Below are positions 5,918 through 11,327 of a DNA stretch of 11,327 nt, one piece after another (positions within the stretch are counted from its first letter, which is position 1; every line of letters begins with the position of its first letter). A program made the position numbers and the translations under genes. The stretch lies in NCBI GenBank assembly GCA_002359975.1, contig DENG01000109.1, forward strand, positions 1 to 11,327. The letters are read 5' to 3'. Source of the stretch: Polynucleobacter sp. UBA2650 (GTDB lineage: Bacteria > Pseudomonadota > Gammaproteobacteria > Burkholderiales > Burkholderiaceae). The notes beneath the pieces are model-generated. The model was not told where the DNA came from. It saw nothing but the letters and a program-made list of their open reading frames with translations, and did no database searches.

Positions 5918-6565
5918 ATGAATGAAACTTCTCAATCCCTAGCCGCTTTGCGCAAAAACTATACCCTAGGGCAGTTATCTGAAGAGGATGTGCCTAAAGA
6001 TCCAATTGCCTTATTTGAGACCTGGTTTGCCCAAGCAACTCGTGCGGAGTGCCCTGAACCCAATGCCATGGTTCTAGCAACTGCCAATGCAACCGGCACG
6101 CCATCCGCTCGGGTAGTCCTTTTAAAAGGCTTAAGCCAAGGAGATTTTTGTTTCTTCACTAACTATGAAAGTCAAAAGGGTAAGGAATTGGCTGAGCGCC
6201 CCCAGGCTTCCTTGCTCTTTCATTGGCATGAACTAGAGCGTCAGGTGCGGATCAATGGGGATGTTACAAAACTAAGCTCTACCGAGAGCGACGAATACTA
6301 TCTCCAACGTCCGCCTGCGTCTCGTATTGGGGCTTGGGCATCACCCCAAAGCAAAGTGATTGAGAGTCGTGCCTTTTTAGAACAGGAAGAATTACGCTTT
6401 CAGAAACAATTTGGTGACAACCCAAAACGCCCACCTCATTGGGGTGGCTATCGTCTCAAGCCCAGCAGTATCGAGTTTTGGCAAGGCCGTCCATCGCGTT
6501 TACACGATCGCATTCTCTATGCCCGCGATGGTTCGGGTTGGCAAATTGCTCGATTAGCGCCTTAA
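5918..6565 (+). CDS. pdxH: Pyridoxamine/pyridoxine 5'-phosphate oxidase
   Basis: A 215-residue FMN enzyme that makes pyridoxal 5'-phosphate from PNP or PMP in the last step of vitamin B6 synthesis and salvage. FMN/substrate motifs are in the usual order: SARVVLLKG (63-71), [13 protein letters not shown] (79-91), RQVRI (108-112), [15 protein letters not shown] (131-145) and the C-terminal [13 protein letters not shown] (186-198), which carries the Arg and His that bind PLP in the E. coli enzyme. Length is normal and the N-terminus ([13 protein letters not shown]) fits homologues, supporting ATG 5918. There is no Shine-Dalgarno before this ATG, and a -10-like TATACT lies six bases upstream, so the mRNA may be leaderless. 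It converges with msrA across 17 bases. Confidence 0.96.
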   Translation: MNETSQSLAALRKNYTLGQLSEEDVPKDPIALFETWFAQATRAECPEPNAMVLATANATGTPSARVVLLKGLSQGDFCFFTNYESQKGKELAERPQASLLFHWHELERQVRINGDVTKLSSTESDEYYLQRPPASRIGAWASPQSKVIESRAFLEQEELRFQKQFGDNPKRPPHWGGYRLKPSSIEFWQGRPSRLHDRILYARDGSGWQIARLAP

Positions 6566-6584
6566 ACAAATCCTAAGCGTTTTT
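6558..6584 (+). terminator. Weak terminator-like stem at the pdxH stop
   Basis: CGC-c-TTA (6558-6564) can pair with TAAGCG (6574-6579), with one bulged base, and is followed by TTTTT (6580-6584). The stem includes part of the pdxH stop codon and the T run reaches the end of msrA. It is short and bulged, so support is modest. Confidence 0.35.
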
Positions 6585-7122
6585 ATCGAATTAGCATTTG
6601 GAATGTTTTCTTAAATTTACTGACCTTAGGTCCTACTACTGCCATGCAGTAGCCTTGGAAGGGGTGGGTCTGAAAATAGTTCTGGTGATAGTCTTCTGCT
6701 GGATAAAAGGTCGGGGCAGCCTTTATCTCGGTCACAAGCGGACGGCTAAAGTGTTTGCCCTGGCTTAGTTCAGAAACTAGCTCTTTCGCCACATGCATTT
6801 GCTCATCATCAAGGGTGAAGATAACGGAGCGATAGCGAGCACCAACATCGTTCCCCTGATAGTTCAGGGTCGTTGGATCATGAATCACAAAAAAGATTTC
6901 TAGGATCTGCCGGTAACTTACGATGCGGGGATCAAACTGCAACTGCACTACTTCAGCGTGGCCGGTAGTCTCTGCGCAAACAGTTTCGTAGTCAGGATTG
7001 GGCACATGTCCTCCCGCATATCCTGAAACAACCCTCTCAACACCCTTGACCTGCTGATAGACAGCCTCAAGACACCAAAAACAGCCTCCACCTAATATAG
7101 CCTGCTGAACTCCATCTGACAT
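6583..7122 (-). CDS. msrA: Peptide methionine-S-sulfoxide reductase MsrA
   Basis: A 179-residue thiol enzyme that reduces methionine-S-sulfoxide in proteins and free form, repairing oxidative damage. The catalytic motif GCFWC is at 13-17 with C14 as nucleophile. It is followed by GYAGG (34-38), the TGHAEVVQ segment (53-60) with the conserved Glu, HDPTTLNYQGNDVGARYRS (81-99), and C159 in GYCM near the C-terminus as candidate resolving Cys. Another Cys (C49) is in the usual YETVCAET position. No signal peptide, so cytosolic. The start is supported by AAGGA (7135-7131) eight bases upstream. It follows the LysE-type gene by 15 bases, probably as one transcript. Confidence 0.96.
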   Translation of the reverse strand: MSDGVQQAILGGGCFWCLEAVYQQVKGVERVVSGYAGGHVPNPDYETVCAETTGHAEVVQLQFDPRIVSYRQILEIFFVIHDPTTLNYQGNDVGARYRSVIFTLDDEQMHVAKELVSELSQGKHFSRPLVTEIKAAPTFYPAEDYHQNYFQTHPFQGYCMAVVGPKVSKFKKTFQMLIR

Positions 7123-7137
7123 AACGCAATTCCTTAT

Positions 7138-7818
7138 CTAGAAAACAACTTGATCACTCAATACTAAGCGTACTGCAAAAGCACAGAAAAGTAGACCAAC
7201 AACAAACCACAATGTTGCGGTCCATCGAGGGTGACGCCTAAAGATCCCCACCAAACCTTGTCCAGCCAAAATCAGGCTAGTTAAATACGTAATGCTAATA
7301 ACTTGCAAGATGATCGCTAAGAACAGAAAACTGACCGCAGGGTTAGTAAAGGCAGGATCTACAAATTGAGTAAAAAAAGAAATGAAGAAGAAGATAGCCT
7401 TCGGATTGGTTAGAGATAAACCCAAAGCCGCAATAAAAGGGTGCATCTGCAATAAACGACCACCCATGGATGTGGCCTTAATTTGCTCTCTTCCCCAATA
7501 GCGTTGCCATGCAATTTGGATTAAACCCCAACCAATCCATAGCAAGTAAACGGCGCCCACTAAGCGCAGAACCATAAATAAGGTCGGCGAACTGTGTAAC
7601 AGCGATGCAGCACCCAATACCACGGCCAAGATCAACACCGAATCGCCCGCCACAATACCCAAAGACGCCCAAACTCCAGGGCGCCAGCCGGACTGGGAGG
7701 CTGTGGTCAAAACATATAAGGAGTTAGGCCCAGGAAGCAAAACAATGGCGATTGTGCCCAAAATAAAGCTGGGCAAATGCACAATTCCCAGCTGCTCCCA
7801 GTTGATCCAATAATCCAT
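7138..7818 (-). CDS. LysE/RhtB-family amino acid exporter (LeuE-like)
   Basis: A 226-residue inner-membrane protein with about six hydrophobic segments, of the family that exports amino acids such as lysine, threonine, homoserine lactone or leucine. The signature LLPGPNSLYVL is at 27-37 and NPKAIFFFISFF at 138-149; both are standard. The substrate cannot be assigned. The frame is open for another 52 residues to an ATG at 7974. That extension is highly basic and unlike family members, which start about 26-30 residues before PGPN, so I choose ATG 7818; ATGs at 7842 and 7869 are alternatives. None has a good ribosome binding site. A TATGAT six bases before 7818 raises a leaderless transcript. 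It is followed by msrA. Confidence 0.88.
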   Translation of the reverse strand: MDYWINWEQLGIVHLPSFILGTIAIVLLPGPNSLYVLTTASQSGWRPGVWASLGIVAGDSVLILAVVLGAASLLHSSPTLFMVLRLVGAVYLLWIGWGLIQIAWQRYWGREQIKATSMGGRLLQMHPFIAALGLSLTNPKAIFFFISFFTQFVDPAFTNPAVSFLFLAIILQVISITYLTSLILAGQGLVGIFRRHPRWTATLWFVVGLLFCAFAVRLVLSDQVVF

Positions 7819-7881
7819 GACTAGATCATAAACAGGAACCATGTCATAATGGAGAGCTTTTTGAAACATCGCCCCCAGCAA

Positions 7882-7910
7882 TTTACATTTTTCAGCGATT
7901 GGTTTTTTAC
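7882..7910 (+). promoter_or_regulatory. Candidate rhlE promoter
   Basis: TTTACA (7882-7887) and TTTTAC (7905-7910) are separated by 17 bases. The -35 is good and the -10 poor. Initiation near 7917 would give an rhlE leader of about 90 bases holding three hairpins. Confidence 0.25.
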
Positions 7911-7927
7911 CCCGCTGCCGCTTGTCT

Positions 7928-7999
7928 GATGGTCGATGCCCTAGACCATCGCGCCTTTTTACCCTGGCGCACAACCGGAGACATCCCCGATGGGGATGT
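7928..7999 (+). promoter_or_regulatory. Three-hairpin leader before rhlE
   Basis: Hairpin 1 is GATGGTC (7928-7934) with GACCATC (7944-7950). Hairpin 2 abuts it: GCGCC (7951-7955) with GGCGC (7966-7970). Hairpin 3 is ACATCCCC (7981-7988) with GGGGATGT (7992-7999) around a three-base loop. All stems are perfect. The GGGGA in the last arm is the only plausible Shine-Dalgarno for the ATG at 8008, so hairpin 3 would hide it. A T run (7956-7960) lies in the loop of hairpin 2, just after GCGCC, so hairpin 1 plus T run could also act as a weak attenuator. Confidence 0.5.
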
Positions 8000-8007
8000 G
8001 TAATTGC

Positions 8008-9348
8008 ATGTCAAATTCTGCTGTAGTACCTAACTCATCTTTTGAGTCTTTTAACCTAGCAAGTCCGATCCTTAAAAACATCGAAGCCCTAGGTTATACC
8101 CAAGCGACCCCTGTCCAAGCTCAGGTTATTCCTGCGACCTTGGCCGGTGGTGACTGGCTCGTTAGCAGCCAAACCGGAAGCGGCAAAACCGCTGCCTTTC
8201 TTCTTCCATTACTCAATAAACTGTTTATTGCCAACCCAAATGGCAGTCCCGTTCCAGGACGTGCACAGCCCAAAATTTTAGTGCTCTGCCCAACCCGCGA
8301 ACTAGCCCAACAGGTATCAGCCGATGCTATTAATCTGGCTCGTGGCATCAAAGGTCTGCGCATTGCGACCATTATGGGCGGTATGCCATATGGCAAACAA
8401 ATCCAGGCAATCAAAGGAGCTAGCTTAGTGGTTGCCACACCAGGCCGCTTATTGGATCTCTTCAATACTCGAGCCATTCGTTTAGACCAAGTGGAATGCC
8501 TCGTTGTTGACGAAGCCGATCGCATGCTAGACCTTGGCTTTGCTGAAGATCTTGAGGCAATTGATGAGCGTTGCAAACAACGTACACAAACCTTGATGTT
8601 CTCAGCTACCTTTGCCCCACGCATTATGAGTTTGGCTTCTAATCTCACCAAAGATGCGGGTCGCATTGAGCTTGCACATGCTGGTGAAGCGCATGCCAAT
8701 ATCTCTCAGAAACTGCATTGGGCTGACAATATGGCGCATAAGCATCGCTTGTTAGAGCATCTCTTGTCGGATCCCGATCTTGATCAAGCGGTTGTGTTTG
8801 CTAGCACCCAAATCGAGAGTGAAAAGATTGCTGATAGCTTGCGTGCCAATGGCTATCAAGCCAGCGCCTTGCATGGTGCAATGCCTCAAGCAGTTCGCAA
8901 TCGTCGTCTTGATTCTTTACGTAAAGGACAGACTCGAATCTTGGTCGCTACCGATGTGGCAGCACGCGGTATTGATGTACCCCGCATTAGTCACGTCATT
9001 AATTTTGGCTTACCCATGAAACCCGAAGACTATACCCACCGCATTGGTCGTACCGGCCGCGCTGGACGAAATGGTATTGCCATTACGCTTGCAGAGCATC
9101 GCGATAGAGTTAAGATCAAGGCGATTGAACGCTTTACGCAACAGCCTATGGCCGCTGCTGAGATCGCTGGTTTAGAGCCTCAAAATAAACCGAGCTTTAA
9201 TAAGCCAAACCATCGCCCTGGTGCCGGTGCAAAACGCGGCAAGCCTAAATTTGCAGGTCAAGGTCGTCCGGGTGGTTCCAATGCGCGCTTTAGCCCCCGT
9301 TCGGGTTCACGTTCGGGTTCGTTTCAGAACGCTAATAGCAAACACTAA
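8008..9348 (+). CDS. rhlE: DEAD-box ATP-dependent RNA helicase, RhlE type
   Basis: A 446-residue RNA helicase that unwinds short RNA duplexes, typically in ribosome assembly, RNA decay and cold adaptation. All core motifs are present: Q motif (F12 to Q37, FESFNL...TPVQ), motif I TGSGKT (56-61), PTRELA (95-100), TPGR (144-147), DEAD (168-171), SAT (199-201), ARGID (319-323) and HRIGRTGR (344-351). The C-terminal tail from about residue 395 is Gly/Arg/Lys/Pro-rich and low in complexity, as in RhlE, and ends with an SGSRSGS repeat encoded by an 11-bp tandem duplication. ATGs at 7990 and 7996 are in frame, but both lie within a hairpin and before any ribosome binding site. ATG 8008 is 11 bases after GGGGA. 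ubiC begins 13 bases after the stop. Confidence 0.93.
   Translation: MSNSAVVPNSSFESFNLASPILKNIEALGYTQATPVQAQVIPATLAGGDWLVSSQTGSGKTAAFLLPLLNKLFIANPNGSPVPGRAQPKILVLCPTRELAQQVSADAINLARGIKGLRIATIMGGMPYGKQIQAIKGASLVVATPGRLLDLFNTRAIRLDQVECLVVDEADRMLDLGFAEDLEAIDERCKQRTQTLMFSATFAPRIMSLASNLTKDAGRIELAHAGEAHANISQKLHWADNMAHKHRLLEHLLSDPDLDQAVVFASTQIESEKIADSLRANGYQASALHGAMPQAVRNRRLDSLRKGQTRILVATDVAARGIDVPRISHVINFGLPMKPEDYTHRIGRTGRAGRNGIAITLAEHRDRVKIKAIERFTQQPMAAAEIAGLEPQNKPSFNKPNHRPGAGAKRGKPKFAGQGRPGGSNARFSPRSGSRSGSFQNANSKH
9299..9321 (+). repeat. Tandem duplication in the rhlE tail
   Basis: CGTTCGGGTTC occurs twice, 12 bases apart, near the 3' end of rhlE, encoding RSGSRSGS. It sits in the disordered basic tail, where such repeats are tolerated. 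Confidence 0.6.
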
Positions 9349-9361
9349 CTCTTAGCCTTCT

Positions 9362-9955
9362 ATGTTGCAGCGGAAGTCTCGCTCTCCATCGTGCTGGCAG
9401 GTCATTGAAAATGGTGCACCCTTGGGTGCACCATTGTTCTTACAAGACTGGCTGAGTGACACGGGCTCTCTTACCCGCAAATTAGAATCCACACTTCGTT
9501 ACAAGCAAGACGAACATTTGGAACTCCGCATTCTGGCAGACTGTAGACAAAATCTAGTCTCCTCCGAGAAGTCATTCTTTAGGCGCCCCCTATCTCGCTC
9601 TCGTATTCGGGAGGTTGTTTTATGTGATCAAGGTGAGCCCATCATTGTGGCCAGAAGCGTATTACCGATTAGCAGCTCGATTGGTACCAACCATCGCATT
9701 CTTAAGCTAGGGCATAAACCTCTGGGTGCAGTTTTATTTGCAAAGGATTTACGCGGTCGTTTTCGTCCAGTACGCGAGATTGTTCGCTTAGATCATCATC
9801 ATCCTGAATGGAAAGCATGCCAGAGACGCTTTAAAGATTTGCCCAAACGGGTATGGGCTCGCCGCACCCTTTATCAGCTCAATGGCCACCCGCTTTTGGT
9901 AATGGAGATTTTTTTACCTGCTCTCCAAGCCAAACTAAAGCAGCTTGGGCAATAG
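9362..9955 (+). CDS. ubiC: Chorismate pyruvate-lyase UbiC
   Basis: A 197-residue enzyme that converts chorismate to 4-hydroxybenzoate and pyruvate, the first committed step of ubiquinone synthesis. Conserved segments match UbiC: DTGSLTRKL (33-41), REVVLCDQGEP (83-93), RSVLPIS (98-104), KLGHKPLG (115-122) and the C-terminal LLVMEIFLPA (178-187). R83 and E182 correspond by position to R76 and E155 of the E. coli enzyme, which bind the product. The stretch between roughly 125 and 160 is longer than in E. coli and rich in Arg/His. The start at 9362 lacks a clear ribosome binding site, 13 bases after rhlE, so it may depend on rhlE translation. The last 77 bases overlap hemD on the other strand. 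Confidence 0.9.
   Translation: MLQRKSRSPSCWQVIENGAPLGAPLFLQDWLSDTGSLTRKLESTLRYKQDEHLELRILADCRQNLVSSEKSFFRRPLSRSRIREVVLCDQGEPIIVARSVLPISSSIGTNHRILKLGHKPLGAVLFAKDLRGRFRPVREIVRLDHHHPEWKACQRRFKDLPKRVWARRTLYQLNGHPLLVMEIFLPALQAKLKQLGQ
9410..9435 (+). terminator. 12-bp inverted repeat inside early ubiC; possible terminator or attenuator
   Basis: AATGGTGCACCC (9410-9421) and GGGTGCACCATT (9424-9435) are perfect inverted copies separated by TT. The stem lies about 60 bases after the rhlE stop and codes for ENGAPLGAP of UbiC. A loose T-rich stretch (TTGTTCTT) follows, so it could partly terminate rhlE transcription. On the opposite strand it is followed by TTTTC. Its role is inferred; the repeat itself is certain. 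Confidence 0.5.
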
Positions 9956-10715
9956 ACTCATCACCTGGATCACACACTGCTACCTCAGTAAAGCCAATCT
10001 CCTTAGCAACCTTTGCAATATTAGGATGAGAGCAAAGAGCATGACTCTCTGCAAAAGATGGAAGAATGGTTCCAAGATGACGCACTGCCTCCGATGAAGT
10101 TAACAACCAGAGACTTGTATTTGCATCGAGTCCCTGAACTGCTTGCCACTGATTACTCGAAGAATCTAAAGGGATACGGGTATAGATCGATAAGGCCTCT
10201 ACTGCGGCACCTGCGGCTTGCAAATGATCCAATAAGGACTCACGCCCACCCTCACCTTTCAGTATCACTACTGAATAAGCCTGCCAATCCTGAATATGGT
10301 TTTGGAGGGCTCTCCATAAGCCCTCTGAATCCGATTGACTGGCGTTGGCCGGCATCACAATCGCACCAGCCTCAACCCCATGTCGCAATAGCGCATCACG
10401 GCTACTGCTTCCAACGACCCCGACCCGTGTTTGCGCATTGACCAGATCGCCCCAGACCATTCCCGCATCTGTAATGGAGCGCATGGTGCACTCTATGGCA
10501 TTAGGGCTTACAAAGATGATAAGTTTGGCGTTTCTAAGTGCCTTTGATATTGCAGTAACAGTCCCTGAATCATTTTTAGGAACAATGGTGAGCAGGGGCA
10601 GGCCAAGCACATTTACTGCAATTGCTTGAGTCTGAGCACCGCCCCGGATTAACTCGATTAATCGTCTCGCTTGACCACTGGGTCGAGTAACAATAATGGC
10701 TGGATCGCTAGCCAT
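9879..10715 (-). CDS. hemD: Uroporphyrinogen-III synthase
   Basis: A 278-residue cytosolic enzyme that closes and rearranges hydroxymethylbilane to uroporphyrinogen III, feeding haem and other tetrapyrroles. HemD sequences diverge strongly, but the landmarks are here: IIVTRPSGQ near the start, IIFVSPNAIECTMR (66-79), VVILKGEGGRESLLDHL (148-164), IYTRIP and WLLTSSEAVRHL. Its place directly after hemC confirms it. Eight bases separate the genes, and the AGGA of its ribosome binding site shares bases with the hemC TAG. The C-terminal tail (KKSPLPKAGGH) reads antisense through the conserved end of ubiC. No hemX or hemY follows, unlike many betaproteobacterial hem clusters. Confidence 0.92.
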   Translation of the reverse strand: MASDPAIIVTRPSGQARRLIELIRGGAQTQAIAVNVLGLPLLTIVPKNDSGTVTAISKALRNAKLIIFVSPNAIECTMRSITDAGMVWGDLVNAQTRVGVVGSSSRDALLRHGVEAGAIVMPANASQSDSEGLWRALQNHIQDWQAYSVVILKGEGGRESLLDHLQAAGAAVEALSIYTRIPLDSSSNQWQAVQGLDANTSLWLLTSSEAVRHLGTILPSFAESHALCSHPNIAKVAKEIGFTEVAVCDPGDESIAQAALVWLGEQVKKSPLPKAGGH

Positions 10716-10723
10716 CCCAAATC

Positions 10724-11327
10724 CTATTGCGGTAATAAGGCGGCAGCACCTTTAGCCAATAGATCATCGGCAATCGCGAGTCCAAAAGCCTCGGCCTCGT
10801 CATAGGAGGCAATCGTTCGCTCGCCAGTTGCTAAACAGATCTGACTCCCATCCGTACTAGCAACATAGGAACGTAAGCTCATCTCGTTGGCAGATTTCCA
10901 CTGGGCATGGGCAGCCAATGGCACCTCACACGAGCCGCCAAGTTTGCGGGAAACCGCACGTTCAGCTGTTACAGCTAAAGCGGTTGGTAAATCGTTTAAG
11001 GGCGCTAACCACGCTTTCACCTCAGGGTGAGCGCTTAAGGTCTCAATGCCTAAGGCGCCCTGCCCTGCGGCGGGGGTGTGGGGATCAAAAGGTAATAATG
11101 CTTTGATACGAGCACTCATACCTAAGCGCTTTAAGCCAGCGGCTGCCAAAATAATGGCTTGGTACTCGCCACGATCGAGTTTTGCCATGCGCGTATCTAA
11201 ATTGCCGCGCAATGGTTCTACCTTGAGTTGGGGGTAATTGCTCCGAATAATCGCTTCGCGCCGCAAACTGGATGTTCCAACCACCGACCCTGGTGGTAGC
11301 TCCGCTAGGCTAGCGTAGTCATTGGAT
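10724..11327 (-). CDS. hemC: Hydroxymethylbilane synthase (porphobilinogen deaminase), 5' part outside the window
   Basis: The enzyme joins four porphobilinogens into hydroxymethylbilane on a dipyrromethane cofactor. About 200 C-terminal residues of the usual 310 or so are present; the frame is open to the right edge, reading [18 protein letters not shown]. Visible landmarks are VGTSSLRR, whose two Arg bind substrate and cofactor, [37 protein letters not shown] and [12 protein letters not shown]. In the last of these, the Cys codon at 10930-10928 attaches the cofactor. A GTG at 11284 is internal, not a start. hemD follows after eight bases, so the two form an operon whose promoter lies outside the window. 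Confidence 0.96.
   Translation of the reverse strand, partial: SNDYASLAELPPGSVVGTSSLRREAIIRSNYPQLKVEPLRGNLDTRMAKLDRGEYQAIILAAAGLKRLGMSARIKALLPFDPHTPAAGQGALGIETLSAHPEVKAWLAPLNDLPTALAVTAERAVSRKLGGSCEVPLAAHAQWKSANEMSLRSYVASTDGSQICLATGERTIASYDEAEAFGLAIADDLLAKGAAALLPQ

Noticed and set aside
7819..7974. N-terminal 52-residue extension of the LysE-type exporter
   Set aside because: It is very basic and has no counterpart in the family, which begins shortly before the PGPN motif. The DNA also forms the hairpin leader of rhlE on the other strand.
8121..8699. 192-codon open frame on the minus strand inside rhlE
   Set aside because: It is antisense to the helicase core motifs, is Arg/Ser/Pro-rich with no recognisable domain, and has no ribosome binding site; it is a shadow of the real gene.
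10058..10629. Open frames of 127 and 94 codons on the plus strand inside hemD
   Set aside because: They are antisense to a clear hemD, lack recognisable domains and have no ribosome binding sites.
1..11327. Defence system, mobile element, CRISPR array or tRNA
   Set aside because: No transposase, integrase, spaced direct repeats, terminal inverted repeats or cloverleaf were seen; all larger genes belong to known housekeeping or transport families.

Overview
The window reads as ordinary chromosomal DNA of a betaproteobacterium. The hemC-hemD order, the chorismate lyase type, the Fe-S/DUF3501 pair and the moderate base composition all resemble Burkholderiaceae of the Polynucleobacter type. That assignment rests on recognising protein families, not on a search. 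I see no insertion sequence, prophage, CRISPR array, tRNA or rRNA.

Layout from left to right. (1) A plus-strand pair: a GlpC/HdrB-like Fe-S protein with two 4Fe-4S motifs and two CCG-type domains, then a DUF3501 protein. (2) Converging on it, a minus-strand pair of an AAT-family amino acid permease with a TTG start and alanine dehydrogenase, joined by an ATGA overlap. This looks like an import-and-deaminate unit for alanine or related amino acids. Its leader can fold so that the permease Shine-Dalgarno is partly paired. (3) A minus-strand gene for a 49-residue exported Lys/Ala/Pro-rich protein with its own rho-independent terminator. (4) The tRNA-modifying dehydratase tcdA, divergent from pdxH (PNP oxidase). 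The -10 elements of the two genes appear to share one TATA core. (5) Minus-strand lysE-type exporter and msrA, a likely operon that converges with pdxH. (6) Plus-strand DEAD-box helicase rhlE behind a leader with three consecutive hairpins, followed closely by ubiC (chorismate lyase). (7) Minus-strand hemC (cut by the window edge) and hemD. The 3' end of hemD overlaps ubiC by 77 bp, tail to tail.

Most proteins are housekeeping enzymes: cofactor synthesis (PLP, ubiquinone, tetrapyrrole), tRNA modification, methionine sulfoxide repair and amino acid traffic. The less explained material is the uncharacterised Fe-S/DUF3501 pair, the small exported protein with its palindrome-rich upstream region, the structured leaders of the permease and rhlE, a 12-bp inverted repeat inside the first codons of ubiC, and two antiparallel 3' overlaps. 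Nothing here is clearly a new defence or mobile system.
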